Below, in pieces: positions 6,730-15,085 of a DNA stretch of 60,368 bases. The notes under the pieces were generated by a model, which saw only the letters and a program-made list of their open reading frames with translations, searched no databases and was not told where the DNA came from. Source of the DNA: a virus; the IMG/VR virus record IMGVR_UViG_3300028840_001367, positions 1 to 60,368 of that record. One strand, given 5' to 3'. Both the position numbers and the translations under genes were made by a program. Numbering within the stretch: position 1 is the first letter of the stretch; each line of letters starts with the position of its first letter.

Positions 6730-7199
6730 CCGTACAAGGCACTTTTTTACCAGCAACATTGGGTGAGAGACCAGTTGTCATACTTGGCTGGTACACTCAG
6801 ACTGAGACCGTTGACCATGGCATGACAGAGACATACCCTGTTGCCATTGTCACAGACGTTGAGACTGGTGGCATTGAGACCGTCACAACTCACAGCTTGT
6901 ACATTGAGACAAGCTGCCTGACACCAGAGCAGACTGGCATGTTGGCTCTGTTACGTCACAGGCACCCATCAATGCCAGAGTCTCTTGCTCAAGAGACTGT
7001 CAAGGTACGCTGGTACTGTGGTGCATACGTCACAGCACATGACTTTGGCACTGAGGCAAAAGAGTGTGCAACAGAGTTTGACACCACAGAGGACAAGCAA
7101 GACTGGCTTGACAAAGGTTGTGTTGCCATCTGTCCAAGCTGCCAAGCTCAGTTGTCTCAGCAGTTTGACGATCCAGCAGAGTTGGTGCAAGATGAGTGA
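6726..7199 (+). CDS. Hypothetical protein with CxxC pair
   Basis: Protein of 157 residues, ATG 6726 after GAGAGGAGTTATACC. The N-terminal half is beta-rich (VVILGWYTQTE, YPVAIVTDVETG). The C-terminal third has WYCGAYV and CPSCQ, a possible zinc site. No family is recognised. It overlaps the preceding and following genes by four and eight bases. Confidence 0.75.
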   Translation: MTVQGTFLPATLGERPVVILGWYTQTETVDHGMTETYPVAIVTDVETGGIETVTTHSLYIETSCLTPEQTGMLALLRHRHPSMPESLAQETVKVRWYCGAYVTAHDFGTEAKECATEFDTTEDKQDWLDKGCVAICPSCQAQLSQQFDDPAELVQDE

Positions 7200-7629
7200 G
7201 CAAGAGCACCTCACAGTTGTTATCACTGACATACACTACCAAGACATACCTATTGGGCCAGTCAACTGTGTGGTTGGTGGTGTGCCACACTTGGCAACCG
7301 TTGACCACGTCACAGACTTTGTCACAGAACCAATGAGGCAGTTTGTTGTGACGATCCAAGGCTTGTACAAAGACCCTGACACAGAGCTTGTCACGCCAGA
7401 CTTGTTTGCCTCAGTCACCCTGGTCTGTGATATGCGTGAGATTGTGCAAGGCACATACACCACAAAGCTCAAGTCTGGCATTGGTCAGTACTTCACTGAC
7501 CTTGCCAGAGACTTGCCAGAGAGCAAGCGTACAAAGATGCACCTCAGAGCAATGCTGGCAATCAAGTTGTCAAAGACCAGCACGCTGCTCAACATGCAAC
7601 TCAGGCAGCTTGACTTGCCAGACTGCTGA
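7192..7629 (+). CDS. Hypothetical protein (145 aa)
   Basis: ATG 7192 overlaps the previous stop. The product begins with beta-like segments (HLTVVITDIHY, VVGGVPHLATVDHV) and ends helical and basic (KRTKMHLRAMLAIKLSKTS). No known family. It is the last gene of the 5979-7629 cluster, directly followed by motif copy R3 and promoter P2. Confidence 0.75.
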   Translation: MSEQEHLTVVITDIHYQDIPIGPVNCVVGGVPHLATVDHVTDFVTEPMRQFVVTIQGLYKDPDTELVTPDLFASVTLVCDMREIVQGTYTTKLKSGIGQYFTDLARDLPESKRTKMHLRAMLAIKLSKTSTLLNMQLRQLDLPDC

Positions 7630-7630
7630 C

Positions 7631-7653
7631 AAGTGTTGCAAGCTGTTAAGGTT
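7631..7653 (+). repeat. Bipartite motif copy R3
   Basis: AAGTGTTGCA, four bases, GTTAAGGTT, in plus orientation, seven bases before the -35 of promoter P2. Same motif as at 2459, 12741 and 49981. Confidence 0.8.
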
Positions 7654-7660
7654 CATGCTC

Positions 7661-7689
7661 TTGACTCAGCACCTCTGGCATGGTACAAT
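7661..7689 (+). promoter_or_regulatory. Promoter P2
   Basis: TTGACT (7661-7666), 17-bp spacer, TACAAT (7684-7689). The spacer differs from the other early promoters. The transcript leader holds a perfect hairpin CATAT-TGCG-ATATG (7731-7744) that covers the start codon at 7742. Confidence 0.65.
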
Positions 7690-7741
7690 GAGCATGTTCT
7701 GGTACGGGGGTGCCAGTGCTCCGAGAGTGACATATTGCGAT

Positions 7742-7999
7742 ATGATTGTACCCCCAATCGTGCAAGTGTTCAACACAGACACCTCTGTACCAGAACAAAA
7801 CAACGTGACTGAGGAGTTGATTGCCACAACCCTCAGAGTACCTCACGATTATGAGACGGGTAAGAGACTGCAAAGGCTCATGCCTTTTGAGTTGCTTTGC
7901 TGCATAAGCTCTGCTTTGGTGTTCTCTTACCCACCACGGCAAAAGCAGCAGCAAGCAGCAAGCAACTCAGAGAGCATGAGCCTTGACTATTCTCACTAG
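7742..7999 (+). CDS. Small hypothetical protein, hairpin-covered start
   Basis: An 85-residue frame from ATG 7742 (MIVPPIVQVFNTDTSVP ...) to a TAG at 7997-7999. The ribosome site (GAGAGTGACATATTGCGAT) is weak and the ATG sits in the arm of a CATAT/ATATG hairpin. Codon use differs from neighbours (more TTC, GGG and AAC), which suggests recent acquisition or no coding role. If real, translation would be limited by the hairpin. The rest of 7630-8067 holds only motif R3, promoter P2 and the 16-bp direct repeats. Confidence 0.35.
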   Translation: MIVPPIVQVFNTDTSVPEQNNVTEELIATTLRVPHDYETGKRLQRLMPFELLCCISSALVFSYPPRQKQQQAASNSESMSLDYSH

Positions 8000-8003
8000 G
8001 CCA

Positions 8004-8050
8004 GACCACAACCCATAGTGTCTGGCATTCTGCTGACCACAACCCATAGT
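8004..8050. repeat. Two 16-bp direct repeats (operator-like)
   Basis: GACCACAACCCATAGT occurs at 8004-8019 and 8035-8050, 31 bp apart (about three helical turns), just before the ribosome site of the gene at 8068. The first copy is flanked by CCAGAC/GTCTGG (8001-8025). It looks like a tandem protein-binding site. Confidence 0.6.
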
Positions 8051-8067
8051 ATGTGAGAGGAGAGCAC

Positions 8068-8475
8068 ATGATAGCATATGACACCTCTGGCTCAACCAGG
8101 GACACTGGCACTGCTGACTCTGGCACCTCTGGCAGCTTGTATGACTGGTCAGAGCAAGACAGAGCAGACATTGACCAGATTGCAGAGACCTTTGGTGTTG
8201 CTGCCAGCAGAGCCTTTGACTTGTGGCAAGAGATTGCTGCTCTCTTTGGTCAAGCAGCAAGGGACTTGGCAGACATAATTGAGCAACTCAATGACAGCAT
8301 TGACTGGTGCTTGACACCAAAGGTGCAACCAGCACTGGTCATGGTTGGCAGCAAGCGAGTCAGCAAGAGACGCTTTGAGCAATCTGAGCGTCTCTTTTCG
8401 TACCCTCAACTCACGTGGTACTCTGTGACAGCACGGTTGCACCCACAGACGTTGCCAAGGATAGGACACAGATGA
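8068..8475 (+). CDS. Hypothetical protein (135 aa)
   Basis: ATG 8068 after GAGAGGAGAGCAC. A Thr/Ser/Gly-rich N terminus (~1-27) is followed by a helical stretch (DRADIDQIAETFGVAASRAF ... ARDLADIIEQLND) and a basic C-terminal region (SKRRFEQSERLF). The helix DQIAETFGVAASRAFDL could be a helix-turn-helix, but this is uncertain. It overlaps the next gene. Confidence 0.7.
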   Translation: MIAYDTSGSTRDTGTADSGTSGSLYDWSEQDRADIDQIAETFGVAASRAFDLWQEIAALFGQAARDLADIIEQLNDSIDWCLTPKVQPALVMVGSKRVSKRRFEQSERLFSYPQLTWYSVTARLHPQTLPRIGHR

Positions 8476-8690
8476 GACGACCAAAGCACAAAAGAGGAGA
8501 GCAGCAGTTGTGGTCACTGGCAGTGTCTCTTGACGTTGCCAAGCCAATCATGGCAGTTGTCAGGCAAGCTGGCTTGTGCTGCTGGTATAACAGCAATCGT
8601 CAAAGACTTGAGGGTAAAACAGAGCAATATAAGCAAGCAATGCAAGCACTTGATGCTGCTGGCATGGTTGAGAGGAGAGCACCAGTATGA
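8472..8690 (+). CDS. Small basic hypothetical protein
   Basis: Protein of 72 residues from ATG 8472, overlapping the previous stop and the next start (ATG 8687). Basic N terminus (MRRPKHKRGEQQ), then helices (SLAVSLDVAKPIMAVVRQ; QYKQAMQALDAAGMVE), compatible with a small winged or three-helix DNA-binding fold. No family assigned. Confidence 0.65.
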   Translation: MRRPKHKRGEQQLWSLAVSLDVAKPIMAVVRQAGLCCWYNSNRQRLEGKTEQYKQAMQALDAAGMVERRAPV

Positions 8691-9700
8691 CATTGATTAA
8701 AACAAAGCATGGCACAACCTTTGCCTTTTTGTCAGATGAGCAAAAGGCACGCAGAGCCAAGCTCATGCGCGATTTTATGAGAGACCATGTCAACCCTCAG
8801 TTTGTTGACCCCAACTCTGAGGTGTACAACATGCAAAGAGAAGTCAGCAAGGGTGACCCTGAGAATTATGCAGAGTTTCAGCACCAGTACAGAGTCATGC
8901 GGTGCCAGTTTCTTGCTCACACGTTCTCAGTCAAGGCTGGTGGCATGGTCATGCAACGTATGATCTGTGGTGACTGGCATGAGTGTCCAGATTGCAGAGC
9001 AGTCAGGGTTGAGACTTTCAGAGCCTTTGCAGACAATGCACATGCTGAGCTTGGCAATGACCTTGTGATTGCCATTGTCACTGAGCAGCAATGGTCAAGC
9101 CTCAGACGCAAGCTGTCAGGCAGACCCTCATACAGAAAAATGCCTCTTGAGGGTGACACCAATGCCATACTCATTGACCAGACACAGACCCATGCTGACT
9201 TGTCTGTATATGAGCAGCTTGAGTACAGTGATCTTGATTGGGACACTCTCATTGAGACGCCCAAGGGCAAGAGACCGTCTGGTGACCTTGGCAGACCGTA
9301 CAAAGAGCCAGAGGCAGATGAGCCAACCCTTGTCATTGAGCACACCCTGTCACGCTTTGACTTTTCCAAGGCAGACAAGCCAAGGTCAGTGCTTGAGGCA
9401 GAGGCAGAGGACTTTGCCATGATGGTAGCAGCACGCTCTGGTATACCAGAGTTTGACAAGGTCAAACTTGAGCAGACCGTGAGGCTCATTGAGAAACAGT
9501 ACACAGTATACTTGCTCAAGCGTGGTGTCAGACTCGATTGGCGTTACACCATCAAAAACAAAGTGTCACTTAGTGCATATACAGATGGTCTTTATAATAG
9601 ACTAATTGACAAAGCCAGAGAGGATGTTGAGCAAAATGTGCCCAACAAACTCTGGCACCAGACCCTTTTGACTGCACGTGGTGTGCCTCTGGCAGCATAA
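8687..9700 (+). CDS. Hypothetical protein with CxxC finger (possible replication factor)
   Basis: Protein of 337 residues, ATG 8687 with GAGAGGAGAGCACCAGT upstream. Residues ~94-110 (CGDWHECPDCRAVRVETFR) make a short CxxC-type finger placed as in many replication-initiator N termini. The middle is acidic and probably unstructured (TPKGKRPSGDLGRPYKEPEADEP), and the C terminus is helical (KLEQTVRLIEKQYTVYLLKRG). I cannot assign a family. With no DNA polymerase or Rep visible elsewhere, this is one of few candidates for an initiator, but that is speculation. Confidence 0.7.
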   Translation: MTLIKTKHGTTFAFLSDEQKARRAKLMRDFMRDHVNPQFVDPNSEVYNMQREVSKGDPENYAEFQHQYRVMRCQFLAHTFSVKAGGMVMQRMICGDWHECPDCRAVRVETFRAFADNAHAELGNDLVIAIVTEQQWSSLRRKLSGRPSYRKMPLEGDTNAILIDQTQTHADLSVYEQLEYSDLDWDTLIETPKGKRPSGDLGRPYKEPEADEPTLVIEHTLSRFDFSKADKPRSVLEAEAEDFAMMVAARSGIPEFDKVKLEQTVRLIEKQYTVYLLKRGVRLDWRYTIKNKVSLSAYTDGLYNRLIDKAREDVEQNVPNKLWHQTLLTARGVPLAA

Positions 9701-9703
9701 GGC

Positions 9704-9732
9704 AGAGAAAAGCACCCAATCTGGCATGGATG
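9704..9732 (+). repeat. Interspersed element, copy A
   Basis: AGAAAAGCACCCAATCTGG core in the intergenic gap after the gene ending at 9700, followed by CATGGATG. CAGA/TCTG arms flank the core. One of six copies in the genome, all intergenic. Confidence 0.85.
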
Positions 9733-9766
9733 TTTTTGACCAAGCCTCACTGCTTGTCTCACTGAC

Positions 9767-9795
9767 TTGACACAACTTGACGCTTGTGGTACAAT
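9767..9795 (+). promoter_or_regulatory. Early promoter P3
   Basis: TTGACA (9767-9772), 17-bp spacer ending ACGCTTGTGG, TACAAT (9790-9795). It belongs to the conserved-spacer family and drives 9847 onward. Confidence 0.8.
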
Positions 9796-9846
9796 GTCTG
9801 TGCACGAAAAACATTAAACAATGCAACGCAAGAGAGGAGTCAGGAC

Positions 9847-10296
9847 ATGAGCGACAAGTTGAGCAAAGAGAACGTCACAGCTTTTTTGGCAGAGCTTGCA
9901 GAGCTTTGTGACAGGCACGGTCTGACCATTGAGGGTTGTGGCTGTTGTGACTCACCATACTTGGGTGAGGTGTTGGACTTTGAGACTGTGACTCATTGTG
10001 TGACTGGCATTGGTGGCAAGCGTCTCATGTGCAGCAAGAGGCACAAGAGGTACACAGCACCCATTGCCATGCACCATGAGTACTGGTATGGTGTACGTCC
10101 AAGCGTACCCTCACACCCACACAAAGAGCCAGTCTGCTCACACACAAGCTGTGACTGGTATGACAATGGTCATGGCACTGAGCAGTGCTGCATGTGTGAC
10201 TATTTTGACACCCCACCAACTGAGGCAGCTTGCAGAGCCAAGCATGACGGTTGTCACCAGCACTGCATAAGACGCAAAGACTGCATACCATTCTGA
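9847..10296 (+). CDS. Cysteine-rich hypothetical protein
   Basis: Protein of 149 residues, ATG 9847 after GAGAGGAGTCAGGAC. It has about 16 cysteines in clusters (CGCCDSP, CSHTSCDW, CCMCDYF, CHQHCIRRKDC) and many histidines, so it probably binds two or more zinc ions. The N-terminal helix (ENVTAFLAELAELCDRHGLTIEGC) resembles a motif common to small phage proteins. No family assigned. First gene of the P3 operon with the DinG-like helicase. Confidence 0.75.
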   Translation: MSDKLSKENVTAFLAELAELCDRHGLTIEGCGCCDSPYLGEVLDFETVTHCVTGIGGKRLMCSKRHKRYTAPIAMHHEYWYGVRPSVPSHPHKEPVCSHTSCDWYDNGHGTEQCCMCDYFDTPPTEAACRAKHDGCHQHCIRRKDCIPF

Positions 10297-10309
10297 GAGG
10301 AGAGCACCC

Positions 10310-10774
10310 ATGAGTGCCAAAGAGAATGCAGACACACGTACAATCACAGATACCAGCCAGTCACTTGAGGTGAGGATTGAGTCAGCACGCTATGCAATCA
10401 AGCACCTCAAAGTTGACCATTGCCTTGTGGCATACATGATGCGCAACTGGTCAGATGAGTTGCAGAGCATTGACAGGGACATTGACACCCTGGTCTGGCA
10501 GCTTGGTGCACCCAACTCAGACGCTCATGTCAATGATGTGCTTGGGGTGCTTGAGACCATTGAGCAGCGAACCAAGGCACGCTGCAACCGTTTTGACAGC
10601 ATTGAGCTTGAGCACAACACTGACTTGAGGACATGCCATGCTTGCAAGGCACGCTTTGCCAGAACCTTTGACATGGTCATTGGTGCACCCTTTGCCCACA
10701 CCTCAAGCCTCACGCTCTGTGGGCACTGCTTGCTGGCACTTGCTGCCAAGATTGCCAGTGAGGTGCCAGAGTGA
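10310..10774 (+). CDS. Zinc-binding hypothetical protein
   Basis: Protein of 154 residues, ATG 10310 with GAGAGGAGAGCACCC upstream. Two helical segments (residues ~20-90) precede a likely zinc ribbon, CHACKARF ... CGHCLLAL (~108-142). It overlaps the helicase start by four bases (ATGA-type coupling at 10771). Function unknown; it may be a helicase partner. Confidence 0.75.
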   Translation: MSAKENADTRTITDTSQSLEVRIESARYAIKHLKVDHCLVAYMMRNWSDELQSIDRDIDTLVWQLGAPNSDAHVNDVLGVLETIEQRTKARCNRFDSIELEHNTDLRTCHACKARFARTFDMVIGAPFAHTSSLTLCGHCLLALAAKIASEVPE

Positions 10775-12471
10775 CTCAGACAAGACTTGACACCATACTG
10801 TCAAAACACAATGTCACCCCACAAGACTTTGGCTTGCCACCAGACCACACTGACTGGCGTGCTCACCAGCTTGAGACGGTCTTGCAATGGCTTGACTGGC
10901 ACAACGTTGACTCAGATACAAGGATAACAGAGGCACCAACTGGCTCTGGCAAGTCAGTGTACCCAATCTGTCAGGGTGTACTTGGACGTTCTGTCATGGT
11001 CACAGAGACCAAGAATCTGCAAGACGCATATGGCAAGCAATACGGTGCTGCTGTCTTGTATGGCAGAGGCAACTATGCTTGTGTACACCCCAAGGCAGAC
11101 AGTGACACCAAGTGTGATGAGTGCTTTTTTGCTGAGAAGGGTATGCACAAGTGCCCTTACAGTCAAGACTGTGAGTACCTCATTGCCAAGCATGTTGCCA
11201 GCACTGCCAGCACTGCTGTTGTCAATTATGCATACTGGCTCACAGCACAGAGGTACAAAGACACTGGCATTGTCAGCTTGACGCTTGATGAGGCACACTT
11301 GCTTGACAACATTGTGCTCAGTTGGTCAGGGTGCAAGGTTGACGACAAAGACAGGCAAGCATGGGACTTGCCACAATTCCCAAAGTACCCAAAGGGACTT
11401 GGCAGACCAGCAGACCTTGAGCACATTGCTGACTGGCTCAAAAGCTCTGTCAGCAAGCTCAGTGAGACTGCACCAGGGTTGCAGAGACAGGCAGAGCTTG
11501 GCAATGAGACTGCCAAAAAGCGTCTCAAGGCTTGTGAGAGTCTCAAGCGCAAGCTGGCAGCAGTACTTGAGGCAATTGAGGCAGTGCAGTCTGCTTGGTT
11601 TGTTCGTTCTGGTCCTGGTCAGTGCTGGCGCAATGGCAGACCGTTGCCCGGTATTATCATTAAACCATTGACCCCAAGGTACCATTACAAGAGGCTCTTT
11701 GTACCAAGACCAGGGTCAGAGCAGCACCATTGGCATACCTATGCCATGTCAGCAACCATTGGTGGTGTTGAGACCTTTGCCAGCAACCTTGGCATACTCA
11801 AGCCAGTGAGCACCGTGGTGCCAGACCAGTACACACCAGAGCAGAGACCAGTGAGACTGCTTGATTGCCCACCAATGAGCAATGCCTATACCAAAAAGCA
11901 CCCTCAAGCCTTTGACCAGCAAGCAGACTCAATTGCCAGAGCCATTGACTCAGTTGACTCTGGCTGGTCTGGTCTGGTGCACGTCACCAGAAAAGCTGAG
12001 GCACAACTGCTGGCAGACCGTCTTGCCAGACGTGGTCTGCAAGACCGTGTGTGGGTGCCACCACTTGTCAACAAGAGACTCAACAGAGCGTATGGCACCC
12101 AAGAGCAAGCTGCACTCTGGCAAGAGCGTCTGGCTCAAGTGCCCAACTCAATCATGGTCTGCTGGCAGTTTTGGGCTGGTTATGATGGCAGACAAGAGCG
12201 TATGGCAATCAGTGCTAAGGTACCATACCCTTTTTATGGTGATGAGTATGAGCGTGAGAGGCTCAAGGTTGACAAGGGACAGTACAACTTGAGAGCAGCA
12301 CTCAAGCTTATGCAAGGCTCTGGCAGATCAAGACGTGGTGACCCTGGTGACTATGACCAACCAGAGCTTGGTGTTGTCAATGGTTTGGTTGCTGTTGCAG
12401 ACGGCTCACTTGGTAGAATCAAGAGCTTTTTGAGCCAGAGCTTTGTTGACGCTCTTGTACCCTGGTCATGA
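10771..12471 (+). CDS. dinG: DinG/XPD-like Fe-S DNA helicase
   Basis: Protein of 566 residues. Motif Q/I: EAPTGSGKS (Walker A, ~54-62). An inserted four-cysteine cluster at ~100-132 (C-HPKADSDTK-C-DE-C ... C-PYSQD-C) fits the iron-sulfur domain of DinG/XPD/Rad3. The Walker B/DEAH motif is TLDEAHLLDN. The second RecA fold has the motif III-like MSATIGG and the motif VI-like GSGRSRRGD. Such helicases unwind DNA 5' to 3' and resolve R-loops and forks. The start overlaps the previous gene; the end overlaps the HTH gene at 12468, so the three are co-translated. Family assignment is firm; the specific role in phage replication is inferred. Confidence 0.9.
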   Translation: MTQTRLDTILSKHNVTPQDFGLPPDHTDWRAHQLETVLQWLDWHNVDSDTRITEAPTGSGKSVYPICQGVLGRSVMVTETKNLQDAYGKQYGAAVLYGRGNYACVHPKADSDTKCDECFFAEKGMHKCPYSQDCEYLIAKHVASTASTAVVNYAYWLTAQRYKDTGIVSLTLDEAHLLDNIVLSWSGCKVDDKDRQAWDLPQFPKYPKGLGRPADLEHIADWLKSSVSKLSETAPGLQRQAELGNETAKKRLKACESLKRKLAAVLEAIEAVQSAWFVRSGPGQCWRNGRPLPGIIIKPLTPRYHYKRLFVPRPGSEQHHWHTYAMSATIGGVETFASNLGILKPVSTVVPDQYTPEQRPVRLLDCPPMSNAYTKKHPQAFDQQADSIARAIDSVDSGWSGLVHVTRKAEAQLLADRLARRGLQDRVWVPPLVNKRLNRAYGTQEQAALWQERLAQVPNSIMVCWQFWAGYDGRQERMAISAKVPYPFYGDEYERERLKVDKGQYNLRAALKLMQGSGRSRRGDPGDYDQPELGVVNGLVAVADGSLGRIKSFLSQSFVDALVPWS

Positions 12472-12749
12472 GCGATGACATGCCAATAGTACTCACACCC
12501 AACCAAGCACGCATTGTGTACCAGAGGTATTGGGGTGACAAGTCATTGACCCTTGAAAAGCTGGCAACAGAGTATGGTGTTGACAAGTCAACAGTCTCAA
12601 GGGTTGTCAACAGAGAGACTTGGTCAGACGTTGCAGACACCCCACTTGTCATGGTCTCACCCACCAGTGATTGTGTCAAGTGTGTGCACCGTCACTGGTG
12701 CATTGCTGCTGGCAATATCGTTGGCAAGTGCGACAAGTACCAACCTTAA
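12468..12749 (+). CDS. HTH protein with C-terminal cysteine knot
   Basis: Protein of 93 residues starting MSDDMPIVLTPNQARIVYQRYWGDKS, then LEKLATEYGVDKSTVSRVVN, a textbook helix-turn-helix of the sigma-region-4/phage HTH kind. The C terminus has CVKCVHRHWC ... GKC, a possible zinc site. It is a candidate early transcription regulator for the repeated promoter elements. Its stop codon lies inside motif copy R2. Confidence 0.8.
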   Translation: MSDDMPIVLTPNQARIVYQRYWGDKSLTLEKLATEYGVDKSTVSRVVNRETWSDVADTPLVMVSPTSDCVKCVHRHWCIAAGNIVGKCDKYQP

Positions 12750-12765
12750 CCATTGCAACACTTGT
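12741..12765 (-). repeat. Bipartite motif copy R2
   Basis: 25 bp identical to 2459-2483 (AAGTGTTGCA, three bases, GTTAAGGTT on the minus strand). It overlaps the stop codon of the preceding HTH gene and lies 11 bases before promoter P4. Confidence 0.8.
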
Positions 12766-12775
12766 ACCAAAGGTC

Positions 12776-12804
12776 TTGACCCAACTTGGCACTTGTGGTA
12801 CAAT
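12776..12804 (+). promoter_or_regulatory. Early promoter P4
   Basis: TTGACC (12776-12781), 17-bp spacer ending GCACTTGTGG, TACAAT (12799-12804). It belongs to the conserved-spacer family. The leader to 12945 carries the palindrome at 12913. Confidence 0.75.
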
Positions 12805-12912
12805 GACTTGCAGAGAGTACACAAGCACTCACACAGAGCTTGAGAGAGGAGAGAGCAGAGCAATTGTACAGTTTGGCTCAACTGGCTGGCTGGTCAACCG
12901 TATCATTATCTT

Positions 12913-12929
12913 GTGAGCAATATGCTCAC
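12913..12929. promoter_or_regulatory. Perfect 17-bp palindrome in the leader
   Basis: GTGAGCA-ATA-TGCTCAC, 17 bases before the ATG at 12946 and just before its ribosome site (TAGGAG). It could be an RNA hairpin controlling translation or a DNA operator. Confidence 0.6.
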
Positions 12930-12945
12930 CATAGGAGAAAACAGA

Positions 12946-14139
12946 ATGTCACAAGCAAGACGTATATGGGACTTGGCAAGTTTGGGTGTAAAGGGTGACA
13001 AGGTTGCAGAGGTGCCAGTTGGTGGTGTTGACTTTGCTGCCAGCAGCTTTATTGCACCTTGGGACATCAAAGTTGTGTACACCTTTGGCACCAAAGAAAA
13101 CCCAACGCAGCACAACCAGAATGCACCAGAGGACAAGCGCATTGTCATGCCACCTTATGAGGTGCGTGAGGGTGGCATATGGTACTGGCTCACGTACAAC
13201 ACGTTGCCAGAGGCGGTTGCAGCACAAGACTTGCTTGACCCATCCGACGACAAGATCAAACCCAGTGCACAATGGCACATTGAGACCCATGCTGCTGAGG
13301 TGCTCAACAATGGTGACCTTGAGGCTCTGGCAAATGCCTTTGGCGTGGTCATGGACTTTGACGTACCAATCAAGGGTCTTGCTGGCTCTGAAAACTTTGA
13401 GGCAGTGCACCGTCATGAGTACCAGTTGCTCTCTTTGCCCTATGCAGTGCAAGCTGCTGCCTTGGCAATGGGATATATCGAAAAAGAGATCTTTCATGCT
13501 GAGGAGTTGACAGCAGAGGGTGCTGACGTTGACGGTTGGACAGAGCAGCAGTACATTGACTATGTTGGTGACCCCAAGGGCACTGACATCTGGCAGAGCA
13601 CCTTGGGTGAGCGTCGGCGTGCTCTCTGGCTTGCCTTGGGTGAGGAGAATGTCAAAGCGTACACGTGCATTGGCACAATGACCCCCAATGGCAAGAGTGA
13701 GGCAAAGACCAACACGGTCAGTGCTCAGCTTGATGAGTGCTTGCGCTTTGTGCTTGGCATTGAGCGTGAGTCACGTGTATATGGTCGTCTGCTCATGGTG
13801 CCAGACCCAAGGCCAAAGGCAACGTATGGTCCAGAGCACAAGCGTCTGAGTGTTGCCTGTCTGTCTGAGATCTTTGGGCCAGAGTTGCCAGAGGTGCGTG
13901 AGCTTGCTGCCAGCGTTGGTGCTGAGGAGATTGCTGAGCGTGGTGGCAACAAGGCAGCGTCTCACCCTCAGTTGCCTGAAAACTGGACAGGTGCCCATGA
14001 TCTGTTTGTTGCAGAGTTGCGCAAGGCTGGACGTGACAAGCCAGCACCAGTAATTGTGGCAGAGGTGTATGCTGACTCTGTTGAGTTGCTGGCAGAATGG
14101 TGGCAGTACATGGATGACAACAACTTGTGGTCTGAGTAG
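12946..14139 (+). CDS. Hypothetical protein (397 aa) in replication cluster
   Basis: ATG 12946 after ATAGGAGAAAACAG. Not recognised. The N-terminal part is beta-rich (VDFAASSFIAPWDIKVVYTFGTK; GIWYWLTYNTLPEA); the rest is acidic and helical. It directly precedes the ERCC4-type nuclease and the RecA-like ATPase. In many phages that neighbourhood holds single-strand annealing or recombination-mediator proteins, so such a role is possible, but no motif supports it. A strong terminator follows. Confidence 0.8.
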   Translation: MSQARRIWDLASLGVKGDKVAEVPVGGVDFAASSFIAPWDIKVVYTFGTKENPTQHNQNAPEDKRIVMPPYEVREGGIWYWLTYNTLPEAVAAQDLLDPSDDKIKPSAQWHIETHAAEVLNNGDLEALANAFGVVMDFDVPIKGLAGSENFEAVHRHEYQLLSLPYAVQAAALAMGYIEKEIFHAEELTAEGADVDGWTEQQYIDYVGDPKGTDIWQSTLGERRRALWLALGEENVKAYTCIGTMTPNGKSEAKTNTVSAQLDECLRFVLGIERESRVYGRLLMVPDPRPKATYGPEHKRLSVACLSEIFGPELPEVRELAASVGAEEIAERGGNKAASHPQLPENWTGAHDLFVAELRKAGRDKPAPVIVAEVYADSVELLAEWWQYMDDNNLWSE

Positions 14140-14160
14140 TTGACACCAGCAGCACTGAGA

Positions 14161-14195
14161 GAGGGTGACTGGCTCAAGCTGGTCACCCTCTTTTT
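14161..14195 (+). terminator. Intrinsic terminator
   Basis: Stem GAGGGTGAC (14161-14169)/GTCACCCTC (14182-14190), 12-base loop, then TTTTT. The same stem family as 4561, 19307, 24698 and 25508. Confidence 0.85.
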
Positions 14196-14208
14196 GAGAG
14201 GGTATACA

Positions 14209-15075
14209 ATGACCATATGTTATGACCCAACAGAGGCACGTGAGGACACAAGAGCACCTCAAGAGTTGCTGAGGTACTCACAGAGCCTTGGCAACCTTGA
14301 GAGCAACACTGGCTCTGACTTTCTGGTCACCCCACACAAGGTTGCACTTGGCACCGTCAATAACATCAGACCACACCAGTTGCAGCTTGAGCAATGGTGC
14401 AAAGACGGTGTGCTTGTACAACGCAAGTCTGGCAGAGACATGTTGCAGAGCATACCCAAGCTCAATGAGATACAAGCACGCATGAGTGTCTGGTGTGGCA
14501 ACCCAATCTTGCTGGTGACTGACTTGAGCTTTGGTGAGGGTGAGGTGTGGTGTGATGGTGAGATTGTTGACGGTTGGTCAGTTGAGAGCGTGAGAGGTGC
14601 TCTCTTGGCTTGGCAAGTTGTACGTGGTGGCTCTGTCATTCTGCTGCCTCATGACGGTCACATACTTGAGACCATGCAGCAGATTGAGCACTTGGTGTGC
14701 CAAGCCTACACAGAGCCAGTCAAGCTGGTCAACAAACACCAGCACCAGAGTCTCAACTTGGTTGACCAAAACTGGTTGACAACCAGACGTGCTTGGCCCA
14801 AAGGTATAAGCCAGACACAGTTGACCAACCTTGCCATGCACCTTGCCACCAAACTTGACACAGAGCCAAGCCTCATCAATGCCCTTGAGCTTGCCCGGTC
14901 ACCACAAGTCACAGACGTTGACGGTTGGGGTGCCAAGAGCAGAGACAAGGTCATTGATTGGGTTGGCATGGAGAGCATAAGACAGCAACTCAAGGTGAAG
15001 CTTGGCACTGTCAGCGATCCAGCAGACCTTGTCAAGTTGCAAGAGCTTGGCTTTGACATCATAGTTGACGTATAG
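14209..15075 (+). CDS. ERCC4/XPF-type nuclease
   Basis: Protein of 288 residues, ATG 14209 after GAGAGGGTATACA. Residues ~65-103 carry the ERCC4 signature: DGVLVQRKSGRDMLQSI, NEIQARMSVW and NPILLVTD, matching (V/I)-x-RK-x-x-x-D-x-x-x-SI ... Q ... P-x-LLV. The C terminus (~220-270; LTNLAMHLATKL, VTDVDGWGAKSRDKVIDWVG) looks like a helix-hairpin-helix DNA-binding unit. XPF-type enzymes cut branched or flap DNA near junctions. Paired with the downstream ATPase it probably processes replication or recombination intermediates. The strict GDxxxxERK triad is altered (VQRK in place of ERK), so catalysis should be checked. Confidence 0.7.
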   Translation: MTICYDPTEAREDTRAPQELLRYSQSLGNLESNTGSDFLVTPHKVALGTVNNIRPHQLQLEQWCKDGVLVQRKSGRDMLQSIPKLNEIQARMSVWCGNPILLVTDLSFGEGEVWCDGEIVDGWSVESVRGALLAWQVVRGGSVILLPHDGHILETMQQIEHLVCQAYTEPVKLVNKHQHQSLNLVDQNWLTTRRAWPKGISQTQLTNLAMHLATKLDTEPSLINALELARSPQVTDVDGWGAKSRDKVIDWVGMESIRQQLKVKLGTVSDPADLVKLQELGFDIIVDV

Positions 15076-15085
15076 GAGAGACGAC

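Noticed and set aside
5955-6737. Long minus-strand open frame opposite the 5979-6729 genes
   Set aside because: Low-complexity composition and no ribosome site; a shadow of the plus-strand genes.
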